This document shows positions 1 through 6,753 of a DNA stretch of 47,846 bases, piece by piece. The position numbers and the translations under genes were made by a program. Each line of letters starts with the position of its first letter. The first letter of the stretch is position 1. The notes beneath the pieces were generated by a model, which made no database searches, was not told the origin of the DNA, and saw only the letters and a list, made by a program, of their open reading frames with translations. The stretch spans positions 1 through 47,846 of the forward strand of contig JAFZLJ010000157.1 in NCBI GenBank assembly GCA_017551545.1. The letters run 5' to 3'. This DNA comes from Treponema sp. Its GTDB lineage: Bacteria; Spirochaetota; Spirochaetia; Treponematales; Treponemataceae.

Positions 1-294
1 ATGGCAAAACTTTTTGGAAAGGAACACGAAGGCTTTGGCTTACTCATGGCTGCAACAATCGGAGTTCCTCTTTACGTTTGCGGCGGCGGTACAATACCTT
101 TGATAATCCAATGGCTTGCAGACGGCATGAGTTATGGAAGTGCTGCAGCTTTTATGATAACTGGCCCTGCTACAAAAATCACAAACCTTGGCGCACTTAA
201 AATTGCACTTGGAGCAAAACACTTTGCATTTTACATTGCCTTTGTAATTTTGTTTTCGCTTTTGACTGGAGTGCTTGTAAATATAATTTTGTAA
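1..294 (+). CDS. ArsP/DUF318-type permease, C-terminal part
   Basis: This is the end of a polytopic inner-membrane permease. The 97 visible residues contain the family's glycine-rich block GVPLYVCGGGTIPL (about residues 22-35), a following MSYGSAAAFMITGPATK segment and a final hydrophobic helix before the stop. Members of the family (PF03773) are usually about 300 residues with two homologous halves, so only the second half is here. The ATG at base 1 is probably an internal Met and the gene should begin upstream of the window. Some relatives export trivalent organoarsenicals, but most have no known substrate, so no substrate is assigned. The stop is followed after 13 bases by the next gene, with its GGAGG, which suggests one transcript. 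Confidence 0.8.
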   Translation: MAKLFGKEHEGFGLLMAATIGVPLYVCGGGTIPLIIQWLADGMSYGSAAAFMITGPATKITNLGALKIALGAKHFAFYIAFVILFSLLTGVLVNIIL

Positions 295-307
295 ATGGAG
301 GCAACTC

Positions 308-1036
308 ATGAACACAAACAAATTCCGTATGCCGCTAGATATTTTAATGACACTGCTCTCTATCATTTTGATGGGCGGGACAATGCTTTTCCCAAATGAT
401 CGCGTACATCAGATTTGTGGAATTGCGCTGGTTATTTTATGGGTGGTGCATATTGTTTTTAACCGCAGATGGTACGGCGCACTTTTTAAGGGTCAATATA
501 AACCGTACCGCATTATGCAGCTTATTGTAAACTGCGATGTTCTGATTTGCGCCCTGCTCCTTTTAATAAGCGGACTTTTGATGGCCTGGTTCATTCCGTC
601 TGAATGGGTTGGCGGTGCACTCGGTTTTGCACGCACCACTCACCTGCTCGCCTCTCACTGGTATTATATTTTCATGGCGTTTCATATTGGGCTGCATGGT
701 GCAATGCTTACAAACAAATGCTTTGGACAGCGGTCCCTGAGCCTGTCGAAGGGCCGCAATAATGCTGCACAAATCTTTCTCAAAATCATCTGCATCATCA
801 TCAGTCTTTACGGAATCTATGCCTTCATAATCCGAGGCGTGTGGAAATACATGTTCGGCCTTCAGCAGTTTTTCTTCTTTGACTTTGAACGCGGGTATTT
901 GCTATTCGCACTGGATTATATTTCAATAATTGTTCTGTTTGCGACGATTATACATTACATCAGAAAAGTTGTGGTAGCGATGGGAGCGGCTGCGAAGCAG
1001 GCCACCGCAGGCGAAGCCGAGGAGGCTGACCGTTAG
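308..1036 (+). CDS. DUF4405 membrane protein (cytochrome b-like)
   Basis: A 242-residue integral membrane protein with about six hydrophobic helices. The first 135 residues match the DUF4405 pattern: His residues at about 34, 48, 112, 117, 126 and 130 lie in or beside helices (for example HWYYIFMAFHIGLHG), as in proteins that bind haem b between helices; haem binding is inferred. A GGAGG seven bases before the ATG supports the start. Two oddities: residues 142-150 (QRSLSLSKG) are encoded by a palindromic repeat also found in mnmE, and the last 20 residues (alanine- and glutamate-rich) and the stop are encoded by another GC-rich repeat, so the native C-terminus was probably shorter. The partner redox protein is unknown. 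Confidence 0.75.
   Translation: MNTNKFRMPLDILMTLLSIILMGGTMLFPNDRVHQICGIALVILWVVHIVFNRRWYGALFKGQYKPYRIMQLIVNCDVLICALLLLISGLLMAWFIPSEWVGGALGFARTTHLLASHWYYIFMAFHIGLHGAMLTNKCFGQRSLSLSKGRNNAAQIFLKIICIIISLYGIYAFIIRGVWKYMFGLQQFFFFDFERGYLLFALDYISIIVLFATIIHYIRKVVVAMGAAAKQATAGEAEEADR
732..755. repeat. Palindromic repeat, CTGAGCCTGTCGAAG family, inside a CDS
   Basis: Core CCCTGAGCCTGTCGAAGGG, an imperfect palindrome read in frame in the DUF4405 gene. The same core occurs at 17139-17199, 18036-18061 and 43474-43499. Confidence 0.8.
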
Positions 1037-1080
1037 GGAACCGCGGACGTAGCGACCCGAACAAAGTGAGGGGACCACCC
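982..1080. repeat. GC-rich repeat spanning the DUF4405 stop codon
   Basis: A stretch of about 100 bases, much richer in G and C than its surroundings. It encodes the last residues and stop of the DUF4405 gene and runs to just before the Shine-Dalgarno of the next gene. It contains short inverted words such as GCGGACGTAGCGACCCG. I see only one copy in the window, so calling it a dispersed repeat rests on composition. Confidence 0.45.
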
Positions 1081-1095
1081 AAGGAGATAAAGAAA

Positions 1096-1434
1096 ATGAT
1101 AACCGTAAATCTTCGTTACACCGGTAAAGGAAACGCCGCACTAGACTTTGCAAAAGAAATGACAGAAAGCGGAACCGTCGCAAAAATCCGTGCCGAAAAA
1201 GGAAACTGTCGTTACGAATACTATCAACCCCTCTTTGATGACAGCCCGGACAAAACAGTTCTCTTAATTGACCAGTGGGAAAATCAGGAAGCAATTAACG
1301 CACACCATGCATCTCCAATGATGGCAACAATCGCAGCCCTGCGCGAAAAATTCGATCTTCACATGACAGTAGAAAGATTTCTGTCTGATGAAAGCGGAGT
1401 TCCAGACAGCGACAAGAAGTTTATCAGAAACTAA
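1096..1434 (+). CDS. Antibiotic biosynthesis monooxygenase (ABM) domain protein
   Basis: A 112-residue protein of the ABM/YgiN fold (dimeric alpha-beta barrel). It has the usual pattern: a first strand (MITVNLRYTG), a helix (LDFAKEMTES), the central strand with charged residues (CRYEYYQP), and the block LLIDQWENQEAINAHHASPMM, whose W-x(6)-A-x(2)-H spacing is typical. Relatives oxidise quinols or other small aromatics without a cofactor; the substrate here is unknown. The start at 1096 is chosen because AAGGAG lies ten bases upstream; an in-frame ATG at 1066 would put repeat-derived residues on the front. Confidence 0.8.
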   Translation: MITVNLRYTGKGNAALDFAKEMTESGTVAKIRAEKGNCRYEYYQPLFDDSPDKTVLLIDQWENQEAINAHHASPMMATIAALREKFDLHMTVERFLSDESGVPDSDKKFIRN

Positions 1435-1451
1435 AAACTGATATCAGAATC

Positions 1452-1540
1452 CTATATCATCAAAAAAGTGCCAACTCCAATGAGCACGCAGCCAATCAAA
1501 GATTTGATTGTAAACTGCTCGTGAAGAAAAACAAAAGCCA
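1452..1540 (-). pseudogene. Remnant of a drug/metabolite transporter (EamA-type) C-terminus
   Basis: The minus strand reads FLHEQFTIKSLIGCVLIGVG followed by TFLMI and a stop at 1452-1454. This is the last helix and short tail typical of EamA-type transporters. The frame cannot be followed upstream past about 1540, where similarity to another transporter begins on the other strand. Only about 28 codons remain. Confidence 0.6.
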
Positions 1541-1543
1541 ATC

Positions 1544-1651
1544 GTGTTGATTTTTGTAGGGCTAATCGGCTATCATGAAGTAATCAACTGGAATAAAGTG
1601 CTTGGGGTTGCCATCTGCCTTACAGGACTGTATTTTATAAATAAGAAGTAA
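1544..1651 (+). pseudogene. Remnant of a second transporter (DMT superfamily) C-terminus
   Basis: The plus strand reads VLIFVGLIGYHEVINWNKVL, then GVAICLTGLYFINKK and a stop at 1649-1651. It resembles the final helix of a small drug/metabolite-type transporter: a glutamate-containing loop, a GVAICLTGLYF helix and a lysine tail. No start codon or earlier helices are present. It abuts the minus-strand remnant at 1452-1540, so the 3' ends of two transporter genes meet head to head. Confidence 0.6.
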
Positions 1652-1661
1652 GGGGAAAATT

Positions 1662-2138
1662 ATGTTCAGACCAATGAGAAGATTCAAGCAACAGATTACA
1701 GACGCTCAATGCAAAGAGATTTTGAAAAATGAAAAGCGCGGAGTTCTTTCGCTGCTTGGTGATGACGGCTACCCTTACGGACTCCCAATGTCTCATCTTT
1801 ACAGCGAAGAGGACAACAAGATTTACTTTCACTGCGCCAAAGAAGGCCATAAAATCGACGCAATAAAAAATTACGATAAAGCAAGTTTTTGTGTTTATGA
1901 TTCAGGTTTCCGAAAAGAAGGCGAATGGGCACTGAACATCAACAGCGTAATCGTGTTCGGAAAAATCCGCCTTGTGACAGATGAAACTCTCACCCGTGAA
2001 ATCTGTACAAAACTCGTTCAGAAATTTACAGATGACCAGGAATATCTGGAAAAAGAACTCACAAATGCCCTGCCCCGCGTTCAGTGTCTTGAGCTGGAAA
2101 TTGAACACATGACCGGCAAGCTGGTGAATGAATCGTAA
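1662..2138 (+). CDS. NimA-like pyridoxamine 5'-phosphate oxidase family flavoprotein
   Basis: A 158-residue protein of the split-barrel FMN-binding fold (PF12900-like). The N-terminus MFRPMRRFKQQITDAQCKEIL and the block RGVLSLLGDDGYPYGLPMSH are typical of the NimA branch, followed by the strand KIYFHCAKEGHKIDAI, in which the HCAKEGHK segment contacts phosphate in relatives. Family members bind FMN, and some reduce 5-nitroimidazoles; resistance should not be assumed. The start has AAGGGG ten bases upstream. It lies just after the transporter remnant and is probably transcribed alone. Confidence 0.8.
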   Translation: MFRPMRRFKQQITDAQCKEILKNEKRGVLSLLGDDGYPYGLPMSHLYSEEDNKIYFHCAKEGHKIDAIKNYDKASFCVYDSGFRKEGEWALNINSVIVFGKIRLVTDETLTREICTKLVQKFTDDQEYLEKELTNALPRVQCLELEIEHMTGKLVNES

Positions 2139-2150
2139 CGAAAAAAATAT

Positions 2151-2528
2151 TTATTCTTCAAAATCAAACACGGTCATATCATCAGGCAGGAAGATTAAGA
2201 ATTTCTGATACTTTTCAATCCAGTCGCCACTTTCTACCCACATAGGTGCGGTGAGCAGAACATAAAGCCAGGTTCCGGATTTTTTATTCTGTGTATCGCT
2301 TTTTAAGATTTCAAGAACAGTTACTTTCATTCCGCCTTCATGATTCAGAGTTCTATACTTCACTGGCGATGTAAAATCTTTTTCAGTACGTAAATCAACT
2401 TCTCCAATAATTGTGAAAGAGGACAATTCTTTTATTTTTGAATGGTCGGATAGAGTATAACCATGGGCATACAAAGCAAATGAGGAAATCAAACTGAAAA
2501 ATAAAAAGCATAAAAAAATTCGTTTCAT
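2151..2528 (-). CDS. Secreted protein of unknown function
   Basis: A 125-residue protein not recognised as a family. The first 21 residues form a classical signal peptide (MKRIFLCFLFFSLISSFALY, then an A-x-A-like end), with no lipobox cysteine. The rest looks like a small beta-rich domain (SFTIIGEVDLRTEKDF, then GGMKVTVLEILKSD and TWLYVLLTAPMW). It converges on the NimA-like gene with 12 bases between stops. The Shine-Dalgarno is weak. It lies downstream of the BrnT/BrnA pair on the same strand, but a 32-base gap and a different kind of product give no functional link. Confidence 0.6.
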   Translation of the reverse strand: MKRIFLCFLFFSLISSFALYAHGYTLSDHSKIKELSSFTIIGEVDLRTEKDFTSPVKYRTLNHEGGMKVTVLEILKSDTQNKKSGTWLYVLLTAPMWVESGDWIEKYQKFLIFLPDDMTVFDFEE

Positions 2529-2560
2529 AAACCGCTACGACCTATAGCGAGCGACATATT

Positions 2561-2863
2561 TTATCCAAGAACTGCTTTACGCAAAATATTATTGATTCTT
2601 GATTGATAACCTTTTCCTGTGGCTTTTAATGCGGCCAAAACATCATTATCAATTCTTAAACTAACGGCTGTTTTCTTTACAGAAACTTTATAAATATCAT
2701 TTCCATTAGGATGAACTTCATACCAAGGTTTAAATTGTTTTAATTGTTCGTCTGTTTGTTCTGGACAATCTTCTGTTGCAATTGGACGAGCATTTGAAAT
2801 GATCTTCTTATCATTTTCTGTAAGCGGATTTTTTATCAAATCATCTAAGGTCATAGTTTTCAT
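2561..2863 (-). CDS. brnA: BrnA-type antitoxin
   Basis: A 100-residue antitoxin. The C-terminal third (VSLRIDNDVLAALKATGKG, then YQSRINNILRKAV) is the ribbon-helix-helix-like DNA-binding domain of the BrnA family, and the middle carries the segment thought to wrap the toxin (FKPWYEVHPNG). It overlaps the end of the toxin gene by 23 bases, the usual toxin-first arrangement of brnTA. BrnA in complex with BrnT normally represses its own promoter, and the palindrome between the -35 and -10 boxes at 3150-3163 fits this. A second in-frame ATG at residue 4 is possible as the start. Confidence 0.85.
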   Translation of the reverse strand: MKTMTLDDLIKNPLTENDKKIISNARPIATEDCPEQTDEQLKQFKPWYEVHPNGNDIYKVSVKKTAVSLRIDNDVLAALKATGKGYQSRINNILRKAVLG

Positions 2864-3125
2864 AGTATTCTTTCTCCTCTTTCGGTGTTGCCCTTCGTGC
2901 AGAAATAATTCTTATGTTGTCATCGCCTCGTTCTGTGTAAACCACAAATAAGACTCTTTCTACACAACCAATTACATTATAGCGCTCCTCTTGGTCGCTA
3001 TGATTTTCATCAATTTTTTCTATGCGTTTGGAGTCCAAAAAGACACGAGCTGCATATGAAAAATTAATTCCATCATGCGCTTTAATGTTTTGCCTTTCCT
3101 TTTCTTCATCCCATTCGAAAGTCAT
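2841..3125 (-). CDS. brnT: BrnT-type ribonuclease toxin
   Basis: A 94-residue toxin of the BrnT family (PF04365), which has a RelE-like ribonuclease fold. It has the FEWDEEKERQNIKAHDGI N-terminus, the RYNVIGCVERVLFVVYTERG core and the C-terminal IRIISARRATPKEEKEYYE that are nearly invariant in the family. Basic and acidic residues in these blocks form the active site in studied members. BrnT cleaves RNA and inhibits translation until bound by BrnA. The gene is first in the operon, has AGAAGGA ahead of the ATG and a consensus-like promoter 20 bases further out. It appears intact. Confidence 0.9.
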   Translation of the reverse strand: MTFEWDEEKERQNIKAHDGINFSYAARVFLDSKRIEKIDENHSDQEERYNVIGCVERVLFVVYTERGDDNIRIISARRATPKEEKEYYENYDLR

Positions 3126-3142
3126 TCTGCGTCCTTCTGTAT

Positions 3143-3172
3143 ATTATAAATTGTATATACAATAGATGTCAA
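3143..3172 (-). promoter_or_regulatory. brnTA promoter with internal palindromic operator
   Basis: On the minus strand TTGACA (3172-3167), an 18-base spacer and TATAAT (3148-3143). The spacer holds the perfect 14-bp palindrome ATTGTATATACAAT (3150-3163), well placed for repression by BrnA or the BrnTA complex. Confidence 0.8.
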
Positions 3173-3212
3173 TTAAAAATCCAGCCTTTTTCCTTTGCTG
3201 GATTTTTTTTGA
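3173..3212 (-). terminator. Intrinsic terminator, possibly bidirectional
   Basis: Inverted words TCCAGC and GCTGGA enclose an 11-base loop and are flanked by A- and T-runs on both sides. On the minus strand it follows the small broken frame at 3219-3377 and sits just before the brnTA promoter. Confidence 0.6.
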
Positions 3213-3218
3213 TAATCC

Positions 3219-3377
3219 CTATTTCTTTGTCAATTCTTGTAATTTTAATAAAGCAGATTTTAACATATTTCCATAAAGTCTTTCTTGTTCTTTGTATTCT
3301 TCAATTTTTGGTAAAACTTCTTCAGTAAAATATTCATCTTAAATATTTGTTGATGTCCATAAATCAATTTCTCCCAT
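3219..3377 (-). pseudogene. Small reading frame with an internal stop
   Basis: Starting at ATG 3377 the frame reads MGEIDLWTSTNI, then TAA at 3341-3339, then continues in the same frame with DEYFTEEVLPKIEEYKEQER and a further 22 or so charged, helix-like residues to a TAG at 3219. One base change would restore a 52-residue protein. It begins 2 bases after the stop of the membrane protein upstream on this strand, so it was probably part of that transcript. No family recognised. Confidence 0.45.
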
Positions 3378-3379
3378 AT

Positions 3380-3886
3380 TTAAACACTTGGTAAAGTCCA
3401 TACTTGTATGATTATTAAAATTAAAAAACATTTTATAGGATTTGAAATACAAACATAATAATCTGTAAATCTTTTACTATTCGGATTCGCTAAGATCATT
3501 TTTTGCCATTTTACCTGGCCTAAAATTGATAAAAGAGGAATTAAAGAAACTAGAAAATATAAGATAGAAGCAATGTAATCTTTGATAGATAAGCAATGGA
3601 ATGCTTCTAATATTGGGAAATATATAAGAAATGCCGACAAAGCATTTACGATATACATAGGCAGGAACCAATTATTTGAAATTCGAAAATCAGCAAAATC
3701 TTTATTCTTCTTTGACCATATAATTCCAACTATCGAATTTATAGAAAGATATATTCCAATTAAAATAAAAGATAATAAATTGATATCAGATGTAATAAAA
3801 TAAGAGATAAACCTAGGTCCAAGAAGAGCTACCAAAAGAATTATAAAATCAAAAATCAGATAGATTTTAAATAGTACTTTTTTCAT
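3380..3886 (-). CDS. Small multi-pass membrane protein, unknown function
   Basis: A 168-residue protein with four or five hydrophobic helices (about residues 5-25, 33-52, 72-92, 103-125 and 148-163), short charged loops and no recognised motif. It is AT-rich with many isoleucine and lysine codons. It lies downstream of the MazG-like gene; a tiny frame at 3883-3957 links the two by a stop-ATG and an ATGA overlap. Nothing in the sequence indicates a substrate. Confidence 0.55.
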   Translation of the reverse strand: MKKVLFKIYLIFDFIILLVALLGPRFISYFITSDINLLSFILIGIYLSINSIVGIIWSKKNKDFADFRISNNWFLPMYIVNALSAFLIYFPILEAFHCLSIKDYIASILYFLVSLIPLLSILGQVKWQKMILANPNSKRFTDYYVCISNPIKCFLILIIIQVWTLPSV

Positions 3887-3957
3887 TCACTCAAATCCAC
3901 ATCCGGCGTAATCTGCAATAGAATTATGGTTCTTACGATGATTTTTTCTCTGTTCAT
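3883..3957 (-). CDS. Possible 24-residue leader or remnant ORF
   Basis: The frame MNREKIIVRTIILLQITPDV plus four residues starts one base after the stop of the MazG-like gene (TAATATG) and its TGA overlaps the ATG of the membrane protein (ATGA). The spacing looks like translational coupling. No family is recognisable and chance is a real alternative. Confidence 0.25.
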   Translation of the reverse strand: MNREKIIVRTIILLQITPDVDLSE

Positions 3958-3958
3958 A

Positions 3959-4279
3959 TTACAGTTCCGAATACTTTTTATTGCTGCCCTTAGCCTTTTC
4001 GACAGGATACTTTTTTTCGTTCATATCCATTTTCATATTGATGATTTCGTCTTCATCAAGGTTCAGGGCATCGAGCATGTCACGACAATAAACAAGAACA
4101 TCAGCAAGCTCTTCTTTTACGTGCTGCAGGTCATAGTTTGTATCGCTCCACTGAAAGCATTCCAGAAGCTCATTTGCCTCAATAGAAATTGATTTAGCAA
4201 GATTAGCCGGCGAATGATACTGCGCCCAGTCGCGGTCTGCTACAAATTTCCTGATTCTGTTTATTGTCTGTTCTGTCAT
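3959..4279 (-). CDS. MazG-like nucleotide pyrophosphohydrolase
   Basis: A 106-residue all-alpha NTP pyrophosphohydrolase of the MazG/RS21-C6 type. The metal-binding signature ExxE...ExxD is present: E34 and E37 in ISIEANELLE, E57 and D60 in KEELADVLVYC. Such enzymes hydrolyse (d)NTPs, often non-canonical ones or dCTP, to the monophosphate and pyrophosphate; the preferred base is unknown. The start at 4279 is preferred because AGAGGAG lies eight bases before it; an upstream in-frame ATG at 4327 would overlap slyX. It follows slyX with 13 bases between. Confidence 0.85.
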   Translation of the reverse strand: MTEQTINRIRKFVADRDWAQYHSPANLAKSISIEANELLECFQWSDTNYDLQHVKEELADVLVYCRDMLDALNLDEDEIINMKMDMNEKKYPVEKAKGSNKKYSEL

Positions 4280-4292
4280 GTGTGGTCTCCTC

Positions 4293-4517
4293 TTAATAAT
4301 GCGGTGGCTTCCTATTAGGAATATCACCTTCCATCGTATTTGACATTTCGCGGATTTTATCTGACATTAATTTGATTTCTTTTTGCAGCTTATCAATAGT
4401 TTTAGCCTGTTCAACAGCAACATCCTGAATCTGGTTTACAAAGTCTTCCATGTAAGCAAGCTTCATTTCAATTGCAGTTAGGCGGTCGTCGGTGTTGGTT
4501 TCCATGTTTTCTGCCAT
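4293..4517 (-). CDS. slyX: SlyX family protein
   Basis: A 74-residue protein, almost wholly coiled coil (RLTAIEMKLAYMEDFVNQIQ onward with leucine and methionine heptads), ending in the NRKPPHY tail that characterises SlyX. The biochemical function of SlyX is not established. GGAG lies about nine bases ahead of the ATG. It is the first gene of a run with the MazG-like gene and separates this block from the restriction island. Confidence 0.85.
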   Translation of the reverse strand: MAENMETNTDDRLTAIEMKLAYMEDFVNQIQDVAVEQAKTIDKLQKEIKLMSDKIREMSNTMEGDIPNRKPPHY

Positions 4518-4548
4518 ATAACGACTCCATATTCTTTATTAGGAGAGG

Positions 4549-4622
4549 AAAGCCTTCCCCTCGTTCGCACTTCGTTGCTCTCTACCCCTTCCAGCGGGGA
4601 GTGCCCCGCAACGCCCCCTACC
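4549..4622. repeat. GC-rich palindromic repeat, CTCGCTCGCACTCCGTTGCTC family
   Basis: The bases TTCGCACTTCGTTGCTCTCT, then CCAGCGGGGAGTGCCCCGCA and ACGCCCCC, match closely the element at 35551-35622. It contains GCGGGGnnnnCCCCGC and fills the space between hsdM and slyX. Confidence 0.75.
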
Positions 4623-4648
4623 GATCCTTCGATAATTATGAAAGAATT

Positions 4649-6250
4649 CTATATCTTCAATCCATTCAATTGTTTCTGAATCTCATCTTCCAACTTATGC
4701 CCCTCTTCAAAGAAAGAATTAAGATTAGTTTTGAAACCATCCATCTTTTCTTTGAACTGCTCAGGAGTAAGTTCAACATATTCAATTCTTACTTCAAAAT
4801 ACTGGCCGGCACTAAAGCTACAATTCTTCTTTGCAAGGTCTTCATAAGAAACTAAGATACTGAAGTCATCTACAACTTCTGAATTGTTGAATGTATTTAC
4901 AATCTTTTCTATTTCTTCTGGCTTAAGAACTGTCTTTTGATTTTTGCCGTCTTCTTTTACTTTTTCACCAAGTTTAGTGGCGTCCATCAGCATAACTTTG
5001 TCAGAATCATTTTCTTTATCAATGAAAATAATAGAAACGTTTGTTCCTGTTGTTGCAAATATATTTGAAGGCATACTTACAACACCACGAAGCCAGTGAT
5101 GATTTACACACAGTTCTTCGCGGATTGTCTTTTCAATTTTTGACTGAGCGGTAAGAAATCCTGTTGGAACTACGATTGCAGCCTTTCCTTTTTCATTCAA
5201 GGATTTGATGATATGCTGCATAAACATAAGATAGATTGCCATGCTGTCTTTCTTAGTCGCAGGAATATTTGGTACGCCCGCCCAGAAACGCTTTGAATAG
5301 TTTTCACTGGCAAGAGTATCTCGTGTTTCACTAAAATCGGTTTTAAAGGGCGGATTACTTACGATGTAATCGAAGTGTTCAATATCATTCTTTTCTTTGT
5401 TCAAATGGCGTGGTGTTACAAGTGTATCATCATGAACAATATTCTGAAGTGAATGAACGAGATTATTCAAAATAAGATTCAAACGTAAAAACTCATTTGA
5501 TTTTTGAGAAATATCCTGACTATAAATAGAACAGTTGTTTTCTCCAATCTGATGTGCGAGAGCAAGAAGCAGGGTGCCTGAACCTGCAGCCGGATCATAT
5601 ATCTTTACATTGCTAACTTTTCCTTTTACAAGAATACGTGCAATAATTCTGGCAATTACATTTGGTGTATAATACTCTGCATATTTGCCGAAGTCTTTAT
5701 TGTAATCTTTTATAAGGTATTCAAAAATCTGTGCAAAGAAATCGTACTTCTGTTCAAAAACTTCTTCAAAGCTAAAGTCTACAATCTTGTCCATCATTGC
5801 ACGACAGAAAGGATCTTTCTTCTCTGATTCAATAACATACTGACTAAGATTTTCAAAGAGTTTGATTTTATCCTGAGAACCAGCACTTACACTAAAGATG
5901 GAGGCATTCTCTTCTGCAATAGAAGTAATTGTTGTATCAAAAAGAGTGTGAAAATCATTTTCATCTTTATGAGTATATAGAGTTGCAATAAGTTGATTTT
6001 TATTGAACTTTGCAACATTTGCATCTAGACCATAAAGCATGATTTGATAATCATCATCACTAAGATTTAAGAAATCTGGGTTCTTCTTTTTAGCTTCATA
6101 GAGAAATTTATCATTTAGGAATTTATACAAGAAAATCTGAGTAATGATTTTTGATTCGCTTGCAGCATTACCAAGACCGTAGTTAGCACAAACGGTTTTG
6201 ATATCATCAATCATTTTTTTTGTATTTGTTGTAAGTTCAGTTGTCGTCAT
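4649..6250 (-). CDS. hsdM: Type I DNA methyltransferase subunit HsdM
   Basis: A 533-residue N6-adenine methyltransferase subunit. It has the N-terminal helical HsdM domain (about residues 8-160), the KYAEYYTP entry to the catalytic domain, the AdoMet motif DPAAGSGT at 219-226 and the catalytic NPPF at 299-302, and a C-terminal helical region for assembly with HsdS. With two HsdM per HsdS it would methylate an adenine in each half of a bipartite target. Here hsdM is the last gene of the island, separated from hsdS by three other genes, whereas hsdM usually adjoins hsdS. It starts at the base after the stop that the small upstream gene would have if its frameshift were corrected. Confidence 0.95.
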   Translation of the reverse strand: MTTTELTTNTKKMIDDIKTVCANYGLGNAASESKIITQIFLYKFLNDKFLYEAKKKNPDFLNLSDDDYQIMLYGLDANVAKFNKNQLIATLYTHKDENDFHTLFDTTITSIAEENASIFSVSAGSQDKIKLFENLSQYVIESEKKDPFCRAMMDKIVDFSFEEVFEQKYDFFAQIFEYLIKDYNKDFGKYAEYYTPNVIARIIARILVKGKVSNVKIYDPAAGSGTLLLALAHQIGENNCSIYSQDISQKSNEFLRLNLILNNLVHSLQNIVHDDTLVTPRHLNKEKNDIEHFDYIVSNPPFKTDFSETRDTLASENYSKRFWAGVPNIPATKKDSMAIYLMFMQHIIKSLNEKGKAAIVVPTGFLTAQSKIEKTIREELCVNHHWLRGVVSMPSNIFATTGTNVSIIFIDKENDSDKVMLMDATKLGEKVKEDGKNQKTVLKPEEIEKIVNTFNNSEVVDDFSILVSYEDLAKKNCSFSAGQYFEVRIEYVELTPEQFKEKMDGFKTNLNSFFEEGHKLEDEIQKQLNGLKI

Positions 6251-6310
6251 TTATTTTGTCTCCGTCTTATAAAAACGATGATCTTTATCTAAAAATACTA
6301 CATTAAAACA
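6251..6310 (-). pseudogene. Displaced C-terminus of the ATPase partner (frameshift)
   Basis: In the frame shifted by one base the minus strand reads CFNVVFLDKDHRFYKTETK and then TAA at 6253-6251, immediately before the ATG of hsdM. Adding one T at about 6310 (AATAATGTT to AATAATTGTT) joins it to the 6298-6753 frame, giving a protein of about 168 residues. Confidence 0.65.
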
Positions 6311-6753
6311 TTATTCGATAAATCTTTGCTTTTTGCGTCTTCTTCAGAAACGAAGAAGCCTACAAGGCGCATAGCACTTTCCATTCTGAATCTTGCCCAT
6401 CGCACATCATTTGGAACATGTTGTGGATATTCAAAATCCGTATTTCGAGGAAAAGCTTCGTATATTTCAAGAATTCTTAAGCCACCAGCACCAGCTCGTT
6501 GATTAAGCCAATATGTTTTACTTTCTCGAGAATAATCTCTAAGTTTTTCTAAGAGTTCCTGTTTCTGTTTATCATTCCAGTCTTTAAAGTCCTGTCCTGC
6601 TTCTTGATTGCCATCAAAGTATTTAAAACTAAAAGACAGTTTCCCTTTTACATCTGCAATATCAGAAACGAAATCCTGTTGAGGAAGACTAGAGAGAAAT
6701 TTTTCTTTTTTAGGATTACTCTTCTTTGGTGCCAATTTTTGGGAAGCCTCCAA
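6298..6753 (-). CDS. Small partner of the AAA ATPase, 3' end frameshifted
   Basis: A 151-codon frame beginning with TTG (6753, or TTG at 6735, behind GGAGG) inside the 3' end of the ATPase gene. It carries conserved-looking blocks: FSFKYFDGNQEAGQDFKDW, LEKLRDYSRESKTYW and DVRWARFRMESAMRLVGFFV. I recall this as an uncharacterised family often paired with other genes in defence loci, whose members end in a motif like NTFYVVFLDKDHKFY. The present frame stops early in LSNNVLM, but the missing ending is found in the next frame (see 6251-6310), so this copy is probably inactivated or needs slippage to be read through. Function unknown; overlap with the ATPase suggests they act together. Confidence 0.7.
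   Translation of the reverse strand: MEASQKLAPKKSNPKKEKFLSSLPQQDFVSDIADVKGKLSFSFKYFDGNQEAGQDFKDWNDKQKQELLEKLRDYSRESKTYWLNQRAGAGGLRILEIYEAFPRNTDFEYPQHVPNDVRWARFRMESAMRLVGFFVSEEDAKSKDLSNNVLM

Noticed and set aside
3985..4015. Palindromic repeat of the CTGAGCCTGTCGAAG family in the MazG-like gene
   Set aside because: TTTTCGACAGGATAC resembles only one half and lacks the palindromic partner, so chance similarity is likely.
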